Source of the DNA: Blakeslea trispora
Taxonomy: Eukaryota; Mucoromycota; Mucoromycetes; Mucorales; Choanephoraceae
Length of the DNA: 64,000 nucleotides
Reading direction: 5' to 3'
NCBI GenBank assembly: GCA_025331445.1
Contig: JAIWNE010000019.1
Coordinates: 340,064-404,063 of the forward strand
Under the pieces are notes generated by a model. It was not told the DNA's origin and searched no databases. It worked only from the letters and a program-made list of their open reading frames with translations. This document shows positions 32,888 to 43,775 of this stretch, piece by piece (position 1 is the first letter of the stretch; each line of letters starts with the position of its first letter). Position numbers and translations under genes: made by a program.

Positions 32888-33211
32888 CACTATTTCTGGA
32901 AATTATTCGCTCATAAAAAGCAAGAGAAATGCTTACTAAAGAATTAGAAACAATGTTTGAAGTAAAAGAAATAATTCACTCAATAGTATTTAGAAATTCG
33001 TTCACTTTTTGAATTCTTGAAGACGGTAAGGGAAACGTTTACGACGAAAACAAAGAGCACAGTGCACACCTTTAAAGTGTAATTTGATGACAAAGTTTGA
33101 AAGCTGCTTGAATAAAAAAAAAAAACCTACTTTATTCACAAGTTTTTTTTTTATTAATTTTTTAGTAAGCATCCCGTTCTTCTTTTTGTGAGAGAATAGT
33201 TTCTTTTAGAG
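32888..33211. mobile_element. MITE with CACTATTT ends, copy 2 (degenerate)
   Basis: The left end CACTATTTCTGGAAATTATT and the inner block TTCGTTCACTTTTTGAATT match copy 1 at 30878-31205 in the same orientation. The right end is worn (GTGAGAGAATAGTTTC). A TA precedes it at 32886-32887. Confidence 0.75.
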
Positions 33212-33539
33212 AAAGATGAATGACGATATAACATTTCTGATCCTTAGACCTGAGGAAACAAATTAGGGACGGTTACTATTGCTTATTCTGAGTGTCGAAA
33301 TAAATTTCTGCTATAGTTTATTGAGACCATGAACATAAAACAAGACTGTACGCAAGTTGATGCTTCTTCGATCCAGTGTATGTTTAGGAAGCTAATTTCA
33401 GCCCTTTCTTCTTCTACTCTAGAAAAAAAAAAAAGGAAATTGAAAAGACATCCAAAGGCAAATCAATTAGGAAAATACAGTAATCTTTTTTTTGTAGTCT
33501 AGATATTGTTCGAGAAATCAAACTTTTATAGGCAGCTGG

Positions 33540-33863
33540 TTGCACCGATAATACCTTGACATTCAATACAAAGCATCTTTCCGAGACTCAGAAAAAGGCT
33601 TTTGTTGATGAATCAAAATGAAAGGAGAAAAGAAATGGAAGATTGGCGAAACATGCGTTGAAGACATCATGTTTGAAGTAGGAAGCCGTGGCCTTGATTA
33701 TTTTTTCTACTCAATTGATTTTAAAAATACGATACGATACAGTATCTTCCTTTGTGCCTTGATTTATCTACTTTCAATAGCTGAAATGCCAGAATGTTAC
33801 CGTCCAGACGTTATCTTTGTAATTTCCTTTCTTCAATGTCGTGCTCAACACCGTTATTTCTGA
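33540..33863 (+). pseudogene. Fragment of an unknown, probably element-associated gene
   Basis: The plus strand reads ADNTLTFNTKHLSETQKKAF then DESK, meets TGA, and continues after a one-base shift as KGEKKWKIGETCVEDIMFEV. The second segment then runs into sequence of no clear origin. The style (W-K-x-G-x-x-V-E-D) suggests part of a larger Mucoromycota gene family that I know only vaguely, so I leave it unnamed. Confidence 0.3.
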
Positions 33864-34113
33864 AATGGTTGATCACGCCTGAGGAGTCTTTCAGTACAAA
33901 CTGATTGACCGGCAGAACCTTTGTCCATCGTGCTTTACAGTGACCTACAAAAAAAAATACATATTTGAACTTCCAATCTGATCATCACCATAGCCATTCA
34001 TCCTTTCCCTTCAAGGCAATACATAAATGAGCATTAAGCAATCAAACAACAATAACAAAATGGAGAAAACATAATGCTGAATTAATTCAAGTAGTTTCTG
34101 GAGCAAACTCATC

Positions 34114-34266
34114 CTACACGTTCTCAATATACGCCTTATGCTCTTTAGGTAAAGAAAAGCGACCTTTTCTTTTATGGTGCTTGTGCACAGCCCTCTTCAT
34201 TCTAACCCAAAGATTTTCAATGAGGTTTAAATTAGGTGATTGAGCAGGCCAAGGCAAAAGCTTAAT
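34114..34266 (-). pseudogene. Tc1-type transposase C-terminal fragment, split by the next element
   Basis: The minus strand encodes KLLPWPAQSPNLNLIENLW then VRMKRAVHKHHKRKGRF, the classic WPAQSPDLNPIENLW end of Tc1-type transposases with the third catalytic position changed. The frame continues across the transposon at 34268-37297: the sequence to the right (37300 to about 37380) reads, in the same frame after removing the element and one TA, NPKNYYIGNTLFLSTDSSSI. It was thus a pre-existing fossil hit by the younger element. Confidence 0.7.
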
Positions 34267-34407
34267 AAAGATATATTCAAAAAGTCTCACCCTGAACATC
34301 GACTTTTTTTTTTTCTTATCGTGACTATTATATGTGGAATGTATCTGCAGGGTTGAGAGTACCATGGCTGAAAAGCCCTCTTTTTTCTCTTTCATCACTA
34401 CTAAAAA

Positions 34408-35638
34408 ATGAGTCCTCATAAACCACTTTATCCAAAACCCATCTTAGATTCTCGTGAATTCACAGATGAAACTTATATCCTTTTAAGCCGAATGTACAAT
34501 GTAATCAAGGAAAACAAACTCAAAAATGGCCATTGCAAGGAACCAGAATCCCAAGAGACTTTTAGTAAGCTTCTTGGCATTACAAGCAGTGCTGCTAAGC
34601 AAGCAATTCGTATAAGCAATTCGCAATCGGAAGCTTCCGAAAAGAAACGTATAGGTCGCCCTCATCGCGAACTCAAGAAGGATTATGTTTTAGCCGTAAA
34701 GAGTATTGTTAAAGAAAACAACGAAAAAGGTCTTCCAGCCACTGTGAAGACTATCAAAAAAGCTTTAAAAGACAAGCACAATATTGATGTATCAAAACAG
34801 ACTCTTTTGAGGGATATGCATACCTTGGATTTGCGATATAAACAAGGTATCCGCAGAAACATCAACCATGACTCTGATGCCAATGTGGAGTATCGACACA
34901 GACCAATCAAGCCTGAGGTGTTTCTTGATGAGTCATATTGCCAAGAAGACTTGGGCCCCTGTTAAGGGTGTAGTCAATGAGCTTGGACAAAAACCGATGA
35001 TGGTGATTTTCGCTGCATTTGTTGTTTTCAATGAGGGTAGAAGGGCAAACGCTGAAGTGATCAAAGGCAGTGTGACTGTGTGGCCAGTCAATGGTGGAAA
35101 GAATGTCAACCCTGACTATCATGGTCACTTCACTGCAGAAAAATTTGAACAGTTGTTCGAGAGGCTTTGTAAGTCACTCTTGCCTTATGGTAGCTGTATC
35201 ATCCATATGGATGGTGCATCCTATCATAAGCACAAACTAAACCCTACTCCTAACAGCAGTAGTAAGAAGAAGGAGGCTCTTCTGGACCTCGTCAAAAAAC
35301 TTGAAGTCAAGCCTGCCTATGCATGCTACGAGATTGCCAATAGGTATGGTCACAGGATTGCCACCACACCGCCTTACCATTGCGAATTACAGCCAATCGA
35401 GAAGGTATGGTCGATGGCTAAGACTCCTTTGGCCTACAATCCAGACCTGAACGAGACTGCTGTAAAGCTTAAGGTAAAACTTGAAGAAACTCTCAATTCA
35501 ATACCTGAGAGAAGTCTCCTCTCTGTTTGGAGAGGCTGTGTTGACAAAGCGAAGGAGTATTATGAAGAATACTTGAAAAGTTGTTGCACAGAAGAGCCTC
35601 AAGAAGAAGAAAGTGATGTTGTGATGACTTCTTGCTGA
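34408..35638 (+). pseudogene. DDE transposase (Tc1/mariner-like), frameshifted
   Basis: Frame 1 (34408-34965) begins MSPHKPLYPKPILDSREF and has a DNA-binding region with IGRPHRELKKD. It then reaches the first catalytic block FLDESYC and is thrown off by a deletion of about 17 bases that removes the equivalent of HLDHHA. The second frame picks up at about 34946 (KKTWAPVKGVVNELGQ) and runs to 35638 with IIHMDGASYH (second Asp) and PPYHCELQPIEKVW (Glu). Compared with copy 1 it also lacks about 35 residues between the second Asp and Glu. The protein ends SDVVMTSC. Neither copy in this window is functional; a source element must exist or have existed elsewhere. Confidence 0.85.
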
Positions 35639-35686
35639 GTTTTAATTGTTTGTAAATAAATCAAATAATTCAAAAATCTTATTTCT

Positions 35687-36300
35687 TGGGTCAGTTACGT
35701 CGGTGGTGGGAGAAGGATAAGCAAGTGGTCCACACACGGATCCCGTTTTTGGTTCCGGCCCCTCTCAGGCTTCCCTCAACTAGTTGGACACTGTTTTGGC
35801 AGCTACCCCTTCTACCAGCCGCTTTTACGCCTTGATGGCGTCTTTTGCATGGCTGTGTTGCCAATGCCTCAAAGCTTCACAGCTGGAAGGTTTCATGGGT
35901 AACCTCACCTTTGTGTCCGCTCGGCTGTCTCTTTCCTGAGACCGTTTTTCATCTTTTTGTTGCGTGCCCTTTTAAGTGGCAATATTGGACTCGGGTACTT
36001 GCCTTCACCAACTTGAGGGAGCATTTCCCTACGGCTCTTTCGGTCTGGACTGCTCTTCTTAGCCTCAAAAATGCTTCCAACGAGACTCTCCCTGTCTCCA
36101 CTCTTTTGGTCTTGGGTACAGCCTTACAGGCCCTATGGCGTTACCATTATCGTTGTGTCTTTGATCAGGAGCTATGGGGCCAAGAGGCATCTTTCCAAAC
36201 CTTTCTCAACAGTCATAGATTTTTGACGGATTAATTTCCTTTTTATTTCATTAAGTAGCTGATTTTCAAATAAAGTATACACTTTTTACAAAAAAAAAAA
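35687..36300 (+). mobile_element. 5'-truncated LINE (non-LTR) copy 1
   Basis: GC-richer than its surroundings, ending in ACTTTTTACA plus a poly-A tail. It encodes the C-terminal end of a LINE ORF2: RWWEKDK, a TGA inside FTP-WRLLHG, then a zinc-finger RVT-type motif (CPLGC...VFHLFVACPFKWQYW) and a stop at 36234. Flanked by AATCTTATTTCT at 35675-35686 and again at 36299-36310, its target-site duplication. Confidence 0.85.
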
Positions 36301-36310
36301 TCTTATTTCT

Positions 36311-37146
36311 CATGTCGTATCCTCCTGCAAACATTTGACGCAGTCTTTCTCACAAGCTCGTCTGACACTGTTGCTTATGCCCTCAATTCTGTAGTGCAGA
36401 ATCGCTGTCGTCTGCACCCTCCCAGCCCTGAAGTACCATCCGCTGCCTTGCTTCCTTCCAGTACGGACTATCTGCCTGGCCTGCCAGATTGGTCGATTGA
36501 TGTGGGTCGTGGGGGCCCTATTCCAGTGCTTGATGTCTCTTTGGGTAAACTGCGTCGCTGGTGGGGCCTGAACAACCAGATCGTTCCTGCTCGAGTGCCT
36601 TTCCAAGTGCCCGCTCCCCTCCGATTTCCCAGGTCTGGTTGGCAGGTGTTTCGGCGTTTACCTCTTGTGCCGACGGCATTCACTCCTTGGTAGGCGCCTA
36701 TTACATGGGAGCATCGACACAGCTGAGAGGCTGCATGCTTGGGGAATCAACTCCATCTCTTCTCCTCTTTGTCGCTTTTGTGTGGTCTCGGCGGAATTCT
36801 TGTACCATTTCTGGGTTGGATGTCTCATTGAATGGAGGTATTGGCAACAGATACTGGAGTAAGCTGGCCTCTCAGCAGCATTTCCGTCCCCTTTGACTTT
36901 GTGGAAAGCGTTGATATCGCTGCCAGACGTTGAGTTCAATCTCTGGCAAACCCAGAAACTTTTGGTCCTGGGAGTCGGGCTGAGTGCGCTCTGGTGATAC
37001 CACTGCCGCTGTGTATTTGAATAGGAGGACTGGCGGTAGACGATAGCTTTCGAGTTTTTCTTGGTGGACCTTCCACTTGTTCACAGTCAATTTCATTTTA
37101 ATTTTTTCGCTGCCTTAATAAAGTTTACACTTTTTACAAAAAAAAA
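36311..37146 (+). mobile_element. 5'-truncated LINE (non-LTR) copy 2
   Basis: Same family as copy 1 and somewhat longer. It reads GKLRRWWGLNNQIVPARVPF, LVPTAFTPW and, in another frame, RRLLHGSIDTAERLHAWG then SPLCRFCVVSAEFLYHFWVG and EWRYWQQ. It ends ACTTTTTACA plus poly-A. It lies between two copies of ATCTTATTTCT (36300-36310 and 37149-37159) and so inserted next to copy 1, into its target duplication. Several frameshifts make it inactive. Confidence 0.85.
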
Positions 37147-37379
37147 GAATCTTATTTCTGATACTTTATCATAAAAAGGAAACAAAAAGCACATCAAAAA
37201 GTTCACAGTTTGATTGATACCATTTTTATTGAATTTTAATCACTGTATCTTGCGTAAAGTCAAACCAGAGCAGGGTGAAACTTCTTGAATATATCTCTAG
37301 ATGAACTATCGGTTGACAAGAACAGTGTATTTCCTATATAGTAGTTCTTGGGATTGAACTTCAGGCAATCTTCTAACTG

Positions 37380-37687
37380 TACTTATAATTATCTGCGTTT
37401 CTAAAGATGTGTGAGCGTTTTCGACTTTCATAGCACAAATGCAAAAGACGTTTCAAGGCACAAACAAACTTGTGACTGAGATTCAAATTACAGAGAGAAC
37501 ACTTCAAATCTTGCAACAACATTTCTATTTTCAACAAAATGAAAGAAAAAGCCTTAGTCAAAGTATGTCTTGTACGAAATTCGAGGCAGGCTATCTTCTA
37601 ACTATATACGTCATCTCTTAAAGCTTCCTGTGAATTATGTTGCATACTGTCACACTTTGTTTGCTTATGGTAAGATCTAGCTAAAGC
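37380..37687. other. Intergenic, right edge of the accessory island
   Basis: No gene or repeat supported. The region ends at the PGAP2-like start codon; an upstream exon of that gene (ending near GCTTATG before 37670) is possible. Confidence 0.4.
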
Positions 37688-38501
37688 ATGACGATCTTGC
37701 TAACGCGTGATTCGATAGCTGCTTTTTCTGTTGCTCTTCTAGTTGGCTGCTATACACATTATTACAAAATTGTTCAGAACGAATATTTTGGTTTCCCACA
37801 GGTATAGATTTTATTTTGAGAATAAGAGATAGCTTTTTATTAATGTGTATCGCAGGAATGGTTTCCAAGTGTTAGTGCTACCACAGGCGATCGATACCCT
37901 GCACGAGCATTGTTTCAGATTTTAATTGCGCTAACATCAGGCCCAAGAATTCTGCTTGTTGGAGTATGGTATGTATATACAACAGCATGTGTGAGAACTT
38001 CAACTTTGTTCTTTGGCAAGTGCTTGCTTGCAATTGGCTTAATTCGTACTTTTGCTTGTGGTGGCTGGGTCTATGTCACTTCTACAGATGATCATTCTAC
38101 GCATGATATTGCCATGATTCTCTACCTTCTGTTGACCTTACCATGGCAACTGGGGGTGTTGTACACATGTACTGGTACAGATAAAGCCGCTATCAGAAGA
38201 AGGCGAGTCTTGACAGTAATTTTCTTTGGCACATTGCCTCCTATGATTTATTTTTTTTTACAGCACAAAATGCATCATGTTCCTGGAGGTAACATAAGAA
38301 GAGAATGATACGTTAGTTTTTTTTTTACTTGTCATACTTAACACCCTTTTGGTATTCATTGAATCAGCGTATACCATTTATGCATTCTTTGAATGGTCTT
38401 TGATTATATATGATGTCGCTTTTGATGCAATCACCACCTTTGAATTTAAAAGACTAGAGTTTTGGGTTATTCACCGCAAACAGAAGATTGAAAGCGTTTA
38501 G
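37688..38501 (+). CDS. PGAP2/Frag1-like membrane protein (GPI-anchor lipid remodelling)
   Basis: Three exons (37688-37801, 37856-38288, 38368-38501) encode 226 residues. Segments typical of the Frag1/DRAM/Sfk1 and PGAP2/Cwh43 N-terminal family are present: EWFPSVSATTGDRYPARALF, then several membrane spans (GPRILLVGVWYVY, LLTLPWQLGVLYTC, VIFFGTLPPMIYFFLQHK). The C-terminal segment has FEWSLIIYDVAFDAITTFEF. This family acts in the Golgi or ER on GPI-anchor lipids. It lacks the exonuclease/endonuclease/phosphatase domain of full-length Cwh43, so it corresponds to the stand-alone PGAP2 form. The start at 37688 is the first in-frame Met, but an extra N-terminal exon cannot be excluded. Converges on the MFS gene. 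Confidence 0.8.
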
Positions 38502-38579
38502 GGATTGGATTGTGAAATCAAAGAAAAAAAAAGAAGCGTTTATTCTTATAACAAAATAAAGGTAAAAGAGAACAACATG

Positions 38580-40267
38580 CTATAATCTGAAACGAAAGTC
38601 TAAGCGCTTAGAACCAACATCTCTAGTCGTTTCATTGTAATTTGCTTTGTCTTTGTCTGACATGCTGTCCCACTTTCTGCTTCGCATCTTGTTAGTAATA
38701 GCATATCTCGCGAATTGAGTAAGGAACAAGAAAGCTGTGGCTGCTTGAAGAGCAATGTTGACTTTGTTACCAAATCGATATCGAGGCGCATCACTAACTG
38801 TATAGATTTGAGATCCAGGCACACCACAGATATTGGCAGCACCAATAACAGCACCTAAAGCCAGAGTACGCTTACCAATCGGTGCCAAATTAGAAGACAT
38901 CCATGCAATTTGCATGCCATGCCAGGATGGGTATGAGGCAGTAAGTAAGGCAGCAGCATACAAGCTCCATCTGTTAGCATTGTCTGGTAGTAGCTCAAGA
39001 GCTATAAATCCTGCCATAGCCCAAATTGTGCCAATAAGAGCATGTAAAGCAACAAAGCCATGACGATCAGAGCTACGAGCAATGATTATAGAAAAGAACA
39101 AACCAATGATATAGGATGGCGCAGTCAATAGGTTACTTTGAGATACAGTAAAACCAGAGTTTTTGATGATGGTAGGTAAATATTGCTGAATAGGTGTCAA
39201 TGTCATCATGCCAACGAATGTGATGATCAAATGTGTCCAGAGATTTGTATCTGTAATCGCTATTTTTACATCGTTCAAACTCACAGGACGGTCCTGGTCT
39301 TTTTTTGTCTGATCATCTCGAATTATACGCAAGATAGCAATTTTTGCTTGTCTTTCGTTAAACCATCCAACTTTACCACGTAAACTGCCAGTCGTCTTCA
39401 TGGGGTTACAAGGCAAATAGAAAAATGCCAGAAAGCCAACAACATGTGTCAGAACGCCATCAATTAAGAACAGCCACTTCCAGCCTTCGAGACCGCCAAT
39501 TCCTCTTAATTCAAAGATGCCAGAAGAAATCAAGCCTGAAAACGCAGAAGCAAAGGACTGTATACCCCAAAACCATGCCTATGGAGCTTGTTTGTAAGTT
39601 TTTTTTTTTTGGTTCTTGGTGCATATCCTAAAACAATAACTTACCAGTCTTGTTGCTAATTCCGTTGTTTTGTACCAGCCTGTCAAATAAGCCAAGCAAG
39701 CAGGGATGAAGCCAGCTTCTGTCACTGCAATAAAAATACGAACAGCCAAAAACCCATTGAAATCTTTGATCAACACATGCGCCCAAGTCACAATGGCCCA
39801 AGCAGTCATCAATGAGGGTATCCATCTATGAGCTCCTATACGCTTGGTTACAGCGTTTGAAGGCAAGGTGAATACAGTAAAAATAAGAGAATAAACTAGG
39901 GTTCCTGTATTGAATCCGTCATTTGTGAAACCTAGATCAGCGGCTAGATTATCAGAAACAGCATTTGCTGTTGGCAAAGTGATGGTAAGTTTATTTTAAT
40001 ACGTCTATGCAAAACATCGTTCAACTTACATATATTTGTTCGATCCATATTAAGTACAAATGTCATGGCCAAAACAAAAGGCATCAGCTTGATATCAACT
40101 ATATTGCGTACAGTGTCCTCTTCTTCAGCAGTCCATTCAAAATGTTCCCCATAGCCATCATCAGACAGGCTTTCTTCATCACTGGTACTATTATGGTATT
40201 TGCCTTTTGCATTCAAAATCTCGATTTCATTGGCAATAAACTTTTTATCATCATCAAGGGCTGACAT
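38580..40267 (-). CDS. MFS transporter, anion:cation symporter type (Dal5/Tna1-like)
   Basis: Three exons encode about 520 residues with around 12 predicted membrane spans. The cytosolic N-tail is acidic. The first span ends NMDRTNI, and after an intron continues NAVSDNLAADLG, matching the LDRxNIGNA motif of the ACS family. The RIFIAVTEAGFIPACLAYLTGWY segment (span 4-5) and the cytosolic loop with DDQTKKDQDRPVSL are also typical, as is the GANICGVPGSQIY segment near the end. Relatives import allantoate, nicotinate, pantothenate and other organic anions. The substrate here cannot be predicted. The start at 40267 is the only Met before the TM region that keeps the full tail. Confidence 0.88.
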
Positions 40268-42400
40268 ATGGGATTTGATTGTTAATGAAAAGGAAAGAAA
40301 AAGAGTTGATTCAAGTATATGTACATGTATGTTTTTTTGAGATTAGCGGAAACGTCATTAAATAAAACTATATAGATATGGCGTATATTAGTTCTATCGA
40401 CTTTTGATATACACACAATTAGTGAAAACAATTGTGCAATCCACATTATCGGGCATAATAGTCTAAATCAGTGGCATCATTCTATAACATACTTTGATTG
40501 GACTAAATATTCATTAGTTTACAGAATCACGCAATTCCTCCAAGCTCCAAAATTGAATTACAGTCCTTCAGAGTATTGCAAAGATCATGTCTCTTGATGG
40601 TCAAAGCTTACTTTTATAATAATATCACAATTTCGATAAAGAGAATAGATAGAAATATCTTCCTGGACAATCTCCTCAAAAGTTCTCTAAATGCGGCAAT
40701 TGTTCTTTAAGAAATTAATATATATTAATGAGAGTGGATTGATTAGATGTCTCTTGTTCTTGCACCATCGTATTCTAAAAAAAAAGGGTTTCCAAAGAAA
40801 ACGGCTTCTCTAATGTTTTGGAATTTGGCAAAATAAAAATGAATTATTGGGGATATGCCTACCTAATGCTTGATCATTAAAATTATCCAAAAAAGCTTTA
40901 AAGTCTGTCATCAACTTCTGAGTAGCACGCTTAAAGAAACAACTACTAAATATTTCAATAACTTTATCAGTTGGTTTTGTGAGCATCTAGTGTCTTATTT
41001 TACGCCTTCTTATAGGTGCCTTTGTTACATTGTTTTCGGCTTGATAGAGCTATATTCTTTGAAGACATCAAAATGCCAGCTGTAGCCTTTGATATAGATT
41101 ATTGCTTGAGAATCTTTCCAGAAAAGGCAACTACATTCTGAATTTCATTGCGTGGACTCTTTATTTAGAGTTGTCTGCAGCTCTGGCAAGTTTGACAACT
41201 GGTGTTATACCGAACAAAAGTAGAAAATTAATCTGAATGACTTTTTCTGACATAGTTTTACAGCATTAACTTTATCTATTGTACAATAAAAGGTCATATG
41301 TCAAATTAATGTTCGGATACAGATGTACACAGGCACAAGTACATGTCTGTTGTTATCAATGAACAATGTATTTTGATGGCTATTATCTTTACAAAAAAAA
41401 ATGTATAACAAAGATCACCTGGATATTTGGATCATTTTGTTCGTATTATGTAAGCCAATGTTCCTTTTTGTTTTTATTTCTTTGTTTAACTGCCTAATTG
41501 CATTCATAGTATGTAAGTCAGAGCTGCTTTTCTCTATTGGACACATTGACAGTCGGAGAACATAAAGAGAGGATGCAATCATGTGTTGAAGTGAAAAGAG
41601 ACGATTTTACCACTTTTGGCTATCACAATTTCATTAGTAGGGATACTTTTCTTAGCAGCATGAAAACTATTCTACTTTTTTTCTGTTGTTGAGAGGAAAG
41701 AACGCTCTATAATCACAGATCTTCCCAAAAAGAAGACATTTTCCTTTTTAAGTTTCAACACTTGAATCAGTCATAGCCAATAGGGTGAGTAAGTAAAGCA
41801 CTATGCTTTATATTTGTATAAACTAAAAACAAACATTCAATACTATGGCCCAGTAAACATGACGACTCAGCTTTTTCCCTTACGGTGTTAGCATGATAGG
41901 CAATATGGAAGCCATCAGATTTACCCCAAAAAAGGGATTGTCAGTTAATTTGCGCATTGCCCGGTAGTACAAATCAACATGCATAGCTTGTGGAAAGCGC
42001 TTTTAATACAGCACTGATTATTATAACTCAGTGAATACACAAGTACAACTTGAAAAATAAGTCTATAAACGAATCATAGAAATAAACCATCCATGCCTGT
42101 ATATTAGATTTACGAAGCGAAAATTTAATCTAGTTTTGCTCTGCTCAGTAGCACTACCAATCAGTAGTAAGGTATGTTAGTAGCAAAGAATTGTACTCTA
42201 TTCATAAAATACCTGCTAAAAATAACATCAGCAAAAGCCAGTCAAGGAAAGAGTCATGAGTAAAATAAAAAGCTAATTACTAGATAAGGCATAATCTCGA
42301 AGTACAAGCACAGAAAAAAAAGCTGTATTCATTGCGCAGTAGTTAGACAACCTTGTCTAGCAAAGTGATTCCATATAGTAGTTCACACGCAGAAAAAGCA
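40268..42400. other. 2.1-kb intergenic region
   Basis: AT-rich. Short frames (for example 40870-41085 and a 30-codon minus frame near 41250) do not resemble known proteins. Probably decayed sequence plus the promoters of the MFS and secreted-peptide genes. No repeat family recognised. Confidence 0.5.
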
Positions 42401-42408
42401 TATATAAA
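42401..42408 (+). promoter_or_regulatory. TATA box of the 6-Cys peptide gene
   Basis: TATATAAA about 58 bases upstream of the start at 42459, within GCATATATAAA as in the paralogue's promoter. Confidence 0.65.
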
Positions 42409-42458
42409 CACGACCTTCTTTTGTCTACTATTTGAAAATAACAACTTTTTATTTTATA

Positions 42459-42689
42459 ATGGTTTCTATCTCCAATTTGCTCATTTGCGGTCTTGCTTTG
42501 ATTGTTGGTGTCAACGCTCTTCCATCTGCTGAGGTTCATTCTCTTACTGAAAACAAAGAATTTAATGCTGTTGTTGCTTCCAATTTCCAGGTCCAACCTG
42601 CTGGATGTACAGATGGTTGTTGTAGCTCTGCCAGACAGTGTTGTACTCTGTTAGGAGGTGTTTTTAAGAATGGAAAATGCTACACATAA
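42459..42689 (+). CDS. Small secreted cysteine-rich peptide, 76 residues (6-Cys form)
   Basis: Single-exon paralogue of the gene at 32289-32519, the same length, aligning without gaps. The start at 42459 gives a signal peptide (MVSISNLLICGLALIVG, cleavage-like NA-LP). Shared blocks are AEV-SL, SNF--QP-GCTD-CCS and the CC pair. The mature part has six cysteines, C-x3-CC-x5-CC-x11-C, lacking the extra pair (positions 67 and 76) seen in the other copy. It stands alone, without MITEs nearby, more than 2 kb from the next gene upstream. Function unknown; likely secreted. Confidence 0.8.
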   Translation: MVSISNLLICGLALIVGVNALPSAEVHSLTENKEFNAVVASNFQVQPAGCTDGCCSSARQCCTLLGGVFKNGKCYT

Positions 42690-43775
42690 GTAGCTATTTA
42701 ACTAGCTTTGTGCTTTTATATCATTTTTAGTTGAACCAAGATGATTATCTCAAATCTAATAAACATTTTTTTTATATCATAAATTTTAATGAAGCTTCCT
42801 TCTTTTATAATAAAAACAAGCGCCATTAGACTTACTAGAATATTGTTCAGAATCAACCCTTAATAGGAATAAACTAAATGTCTCTATTGAGTATCTGCTA
42901 TCAAAGCAAATGTTTTAAAGCGATTAGCAACAATAGCAATCATGTAGAAATGTTGGCAAATAGTTCAAGGTATTATCCTGCTAGTAGCTATAAAGCAGTA
43001 TACAGTCAGATCAAGCTCATTCAGATGAATTAATCATAGTCAAACAGGCACTTCTACTCTTTATAGTCTCTCTGCTTGAATATATCATATCAATCCTAAG
43101 TACTTGAAACGAAGAGATGTGTAGATTAAGGGATAGTAGACTATTTTGTTATTATTATTATTATGTTTGCTCTTACATTGAATTTAATTTTTAATTTTTC
43201 TCTTGAACTAGAGCTCCTCCTGACTTCCTGGGAATAGCCTTGAATGGCACTTTGAAGGTAAGGCTAAGCTGAAAGATTCAAATACCAGAGCTAAATCAAA
43301 TGTGAACTTTTATGCTTTGACTCTGTTGTCTAATAGTTCTATTATGTCTGGTCAAAGGAATATATTGCAAATTCAAAATAGAGTGCTTGTATTGATTTAT
43401 GTGAGACAATAAAGACAAGTGTTTGTTGGAGCATGTGAAGCTGTCTAATGTTTGCACGTTATTCTTCTGGTAAATTGTCTCTATAGTATTTAGCATTCTC
43501 CTATTTTCTGACAATATTTAGCCTCTATCAAATACTTCAATCCAATGCTTTGTAAAGGTGCTATTTAAGAAAAAAAAAGATGCTATCTCACTTTCCCTTT
43601 CTCTCGCTTTTTTTATTCTTTTTTTGATAAACTCTTTTATTGCTTGAGATAAAAGACGAGGAAGGGGTTGACTTCAAATATAATCTTTCCTCTTCTTTAT
43701 CTCTTTCTTTGATTATATATTCCCCATCACACTCATTTTTTTCTTTCAATCTAAAATAGATTTATCACAATAGTT
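42690..43775. other. Intergenic, 1.1 kb
   Basis: Nothing coding supported. Pyrimidine tracts precede the next start at 43776. Confidence 0.5.

Larger units (their letters stand above)
34268..37297 (+). mobile_element. Tc1/mariner-like DNA transposon, copy 2, carrying two LINE insertions
   Basis: The left end (34268) reads AAGATATATTCAA...TCTCACCCTG; the right end (to 37297), on the other strand, reads GAGATATATTCAAGAAG...TTTCACCCTG. TA lies at 34266-34267 and 37298-37299, the expected target duplication of this superfamily. Without the two LINE copies the element would be about 1.55 kb. It holds the transposase remnant 34408-35638. Confidence 0.85.
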
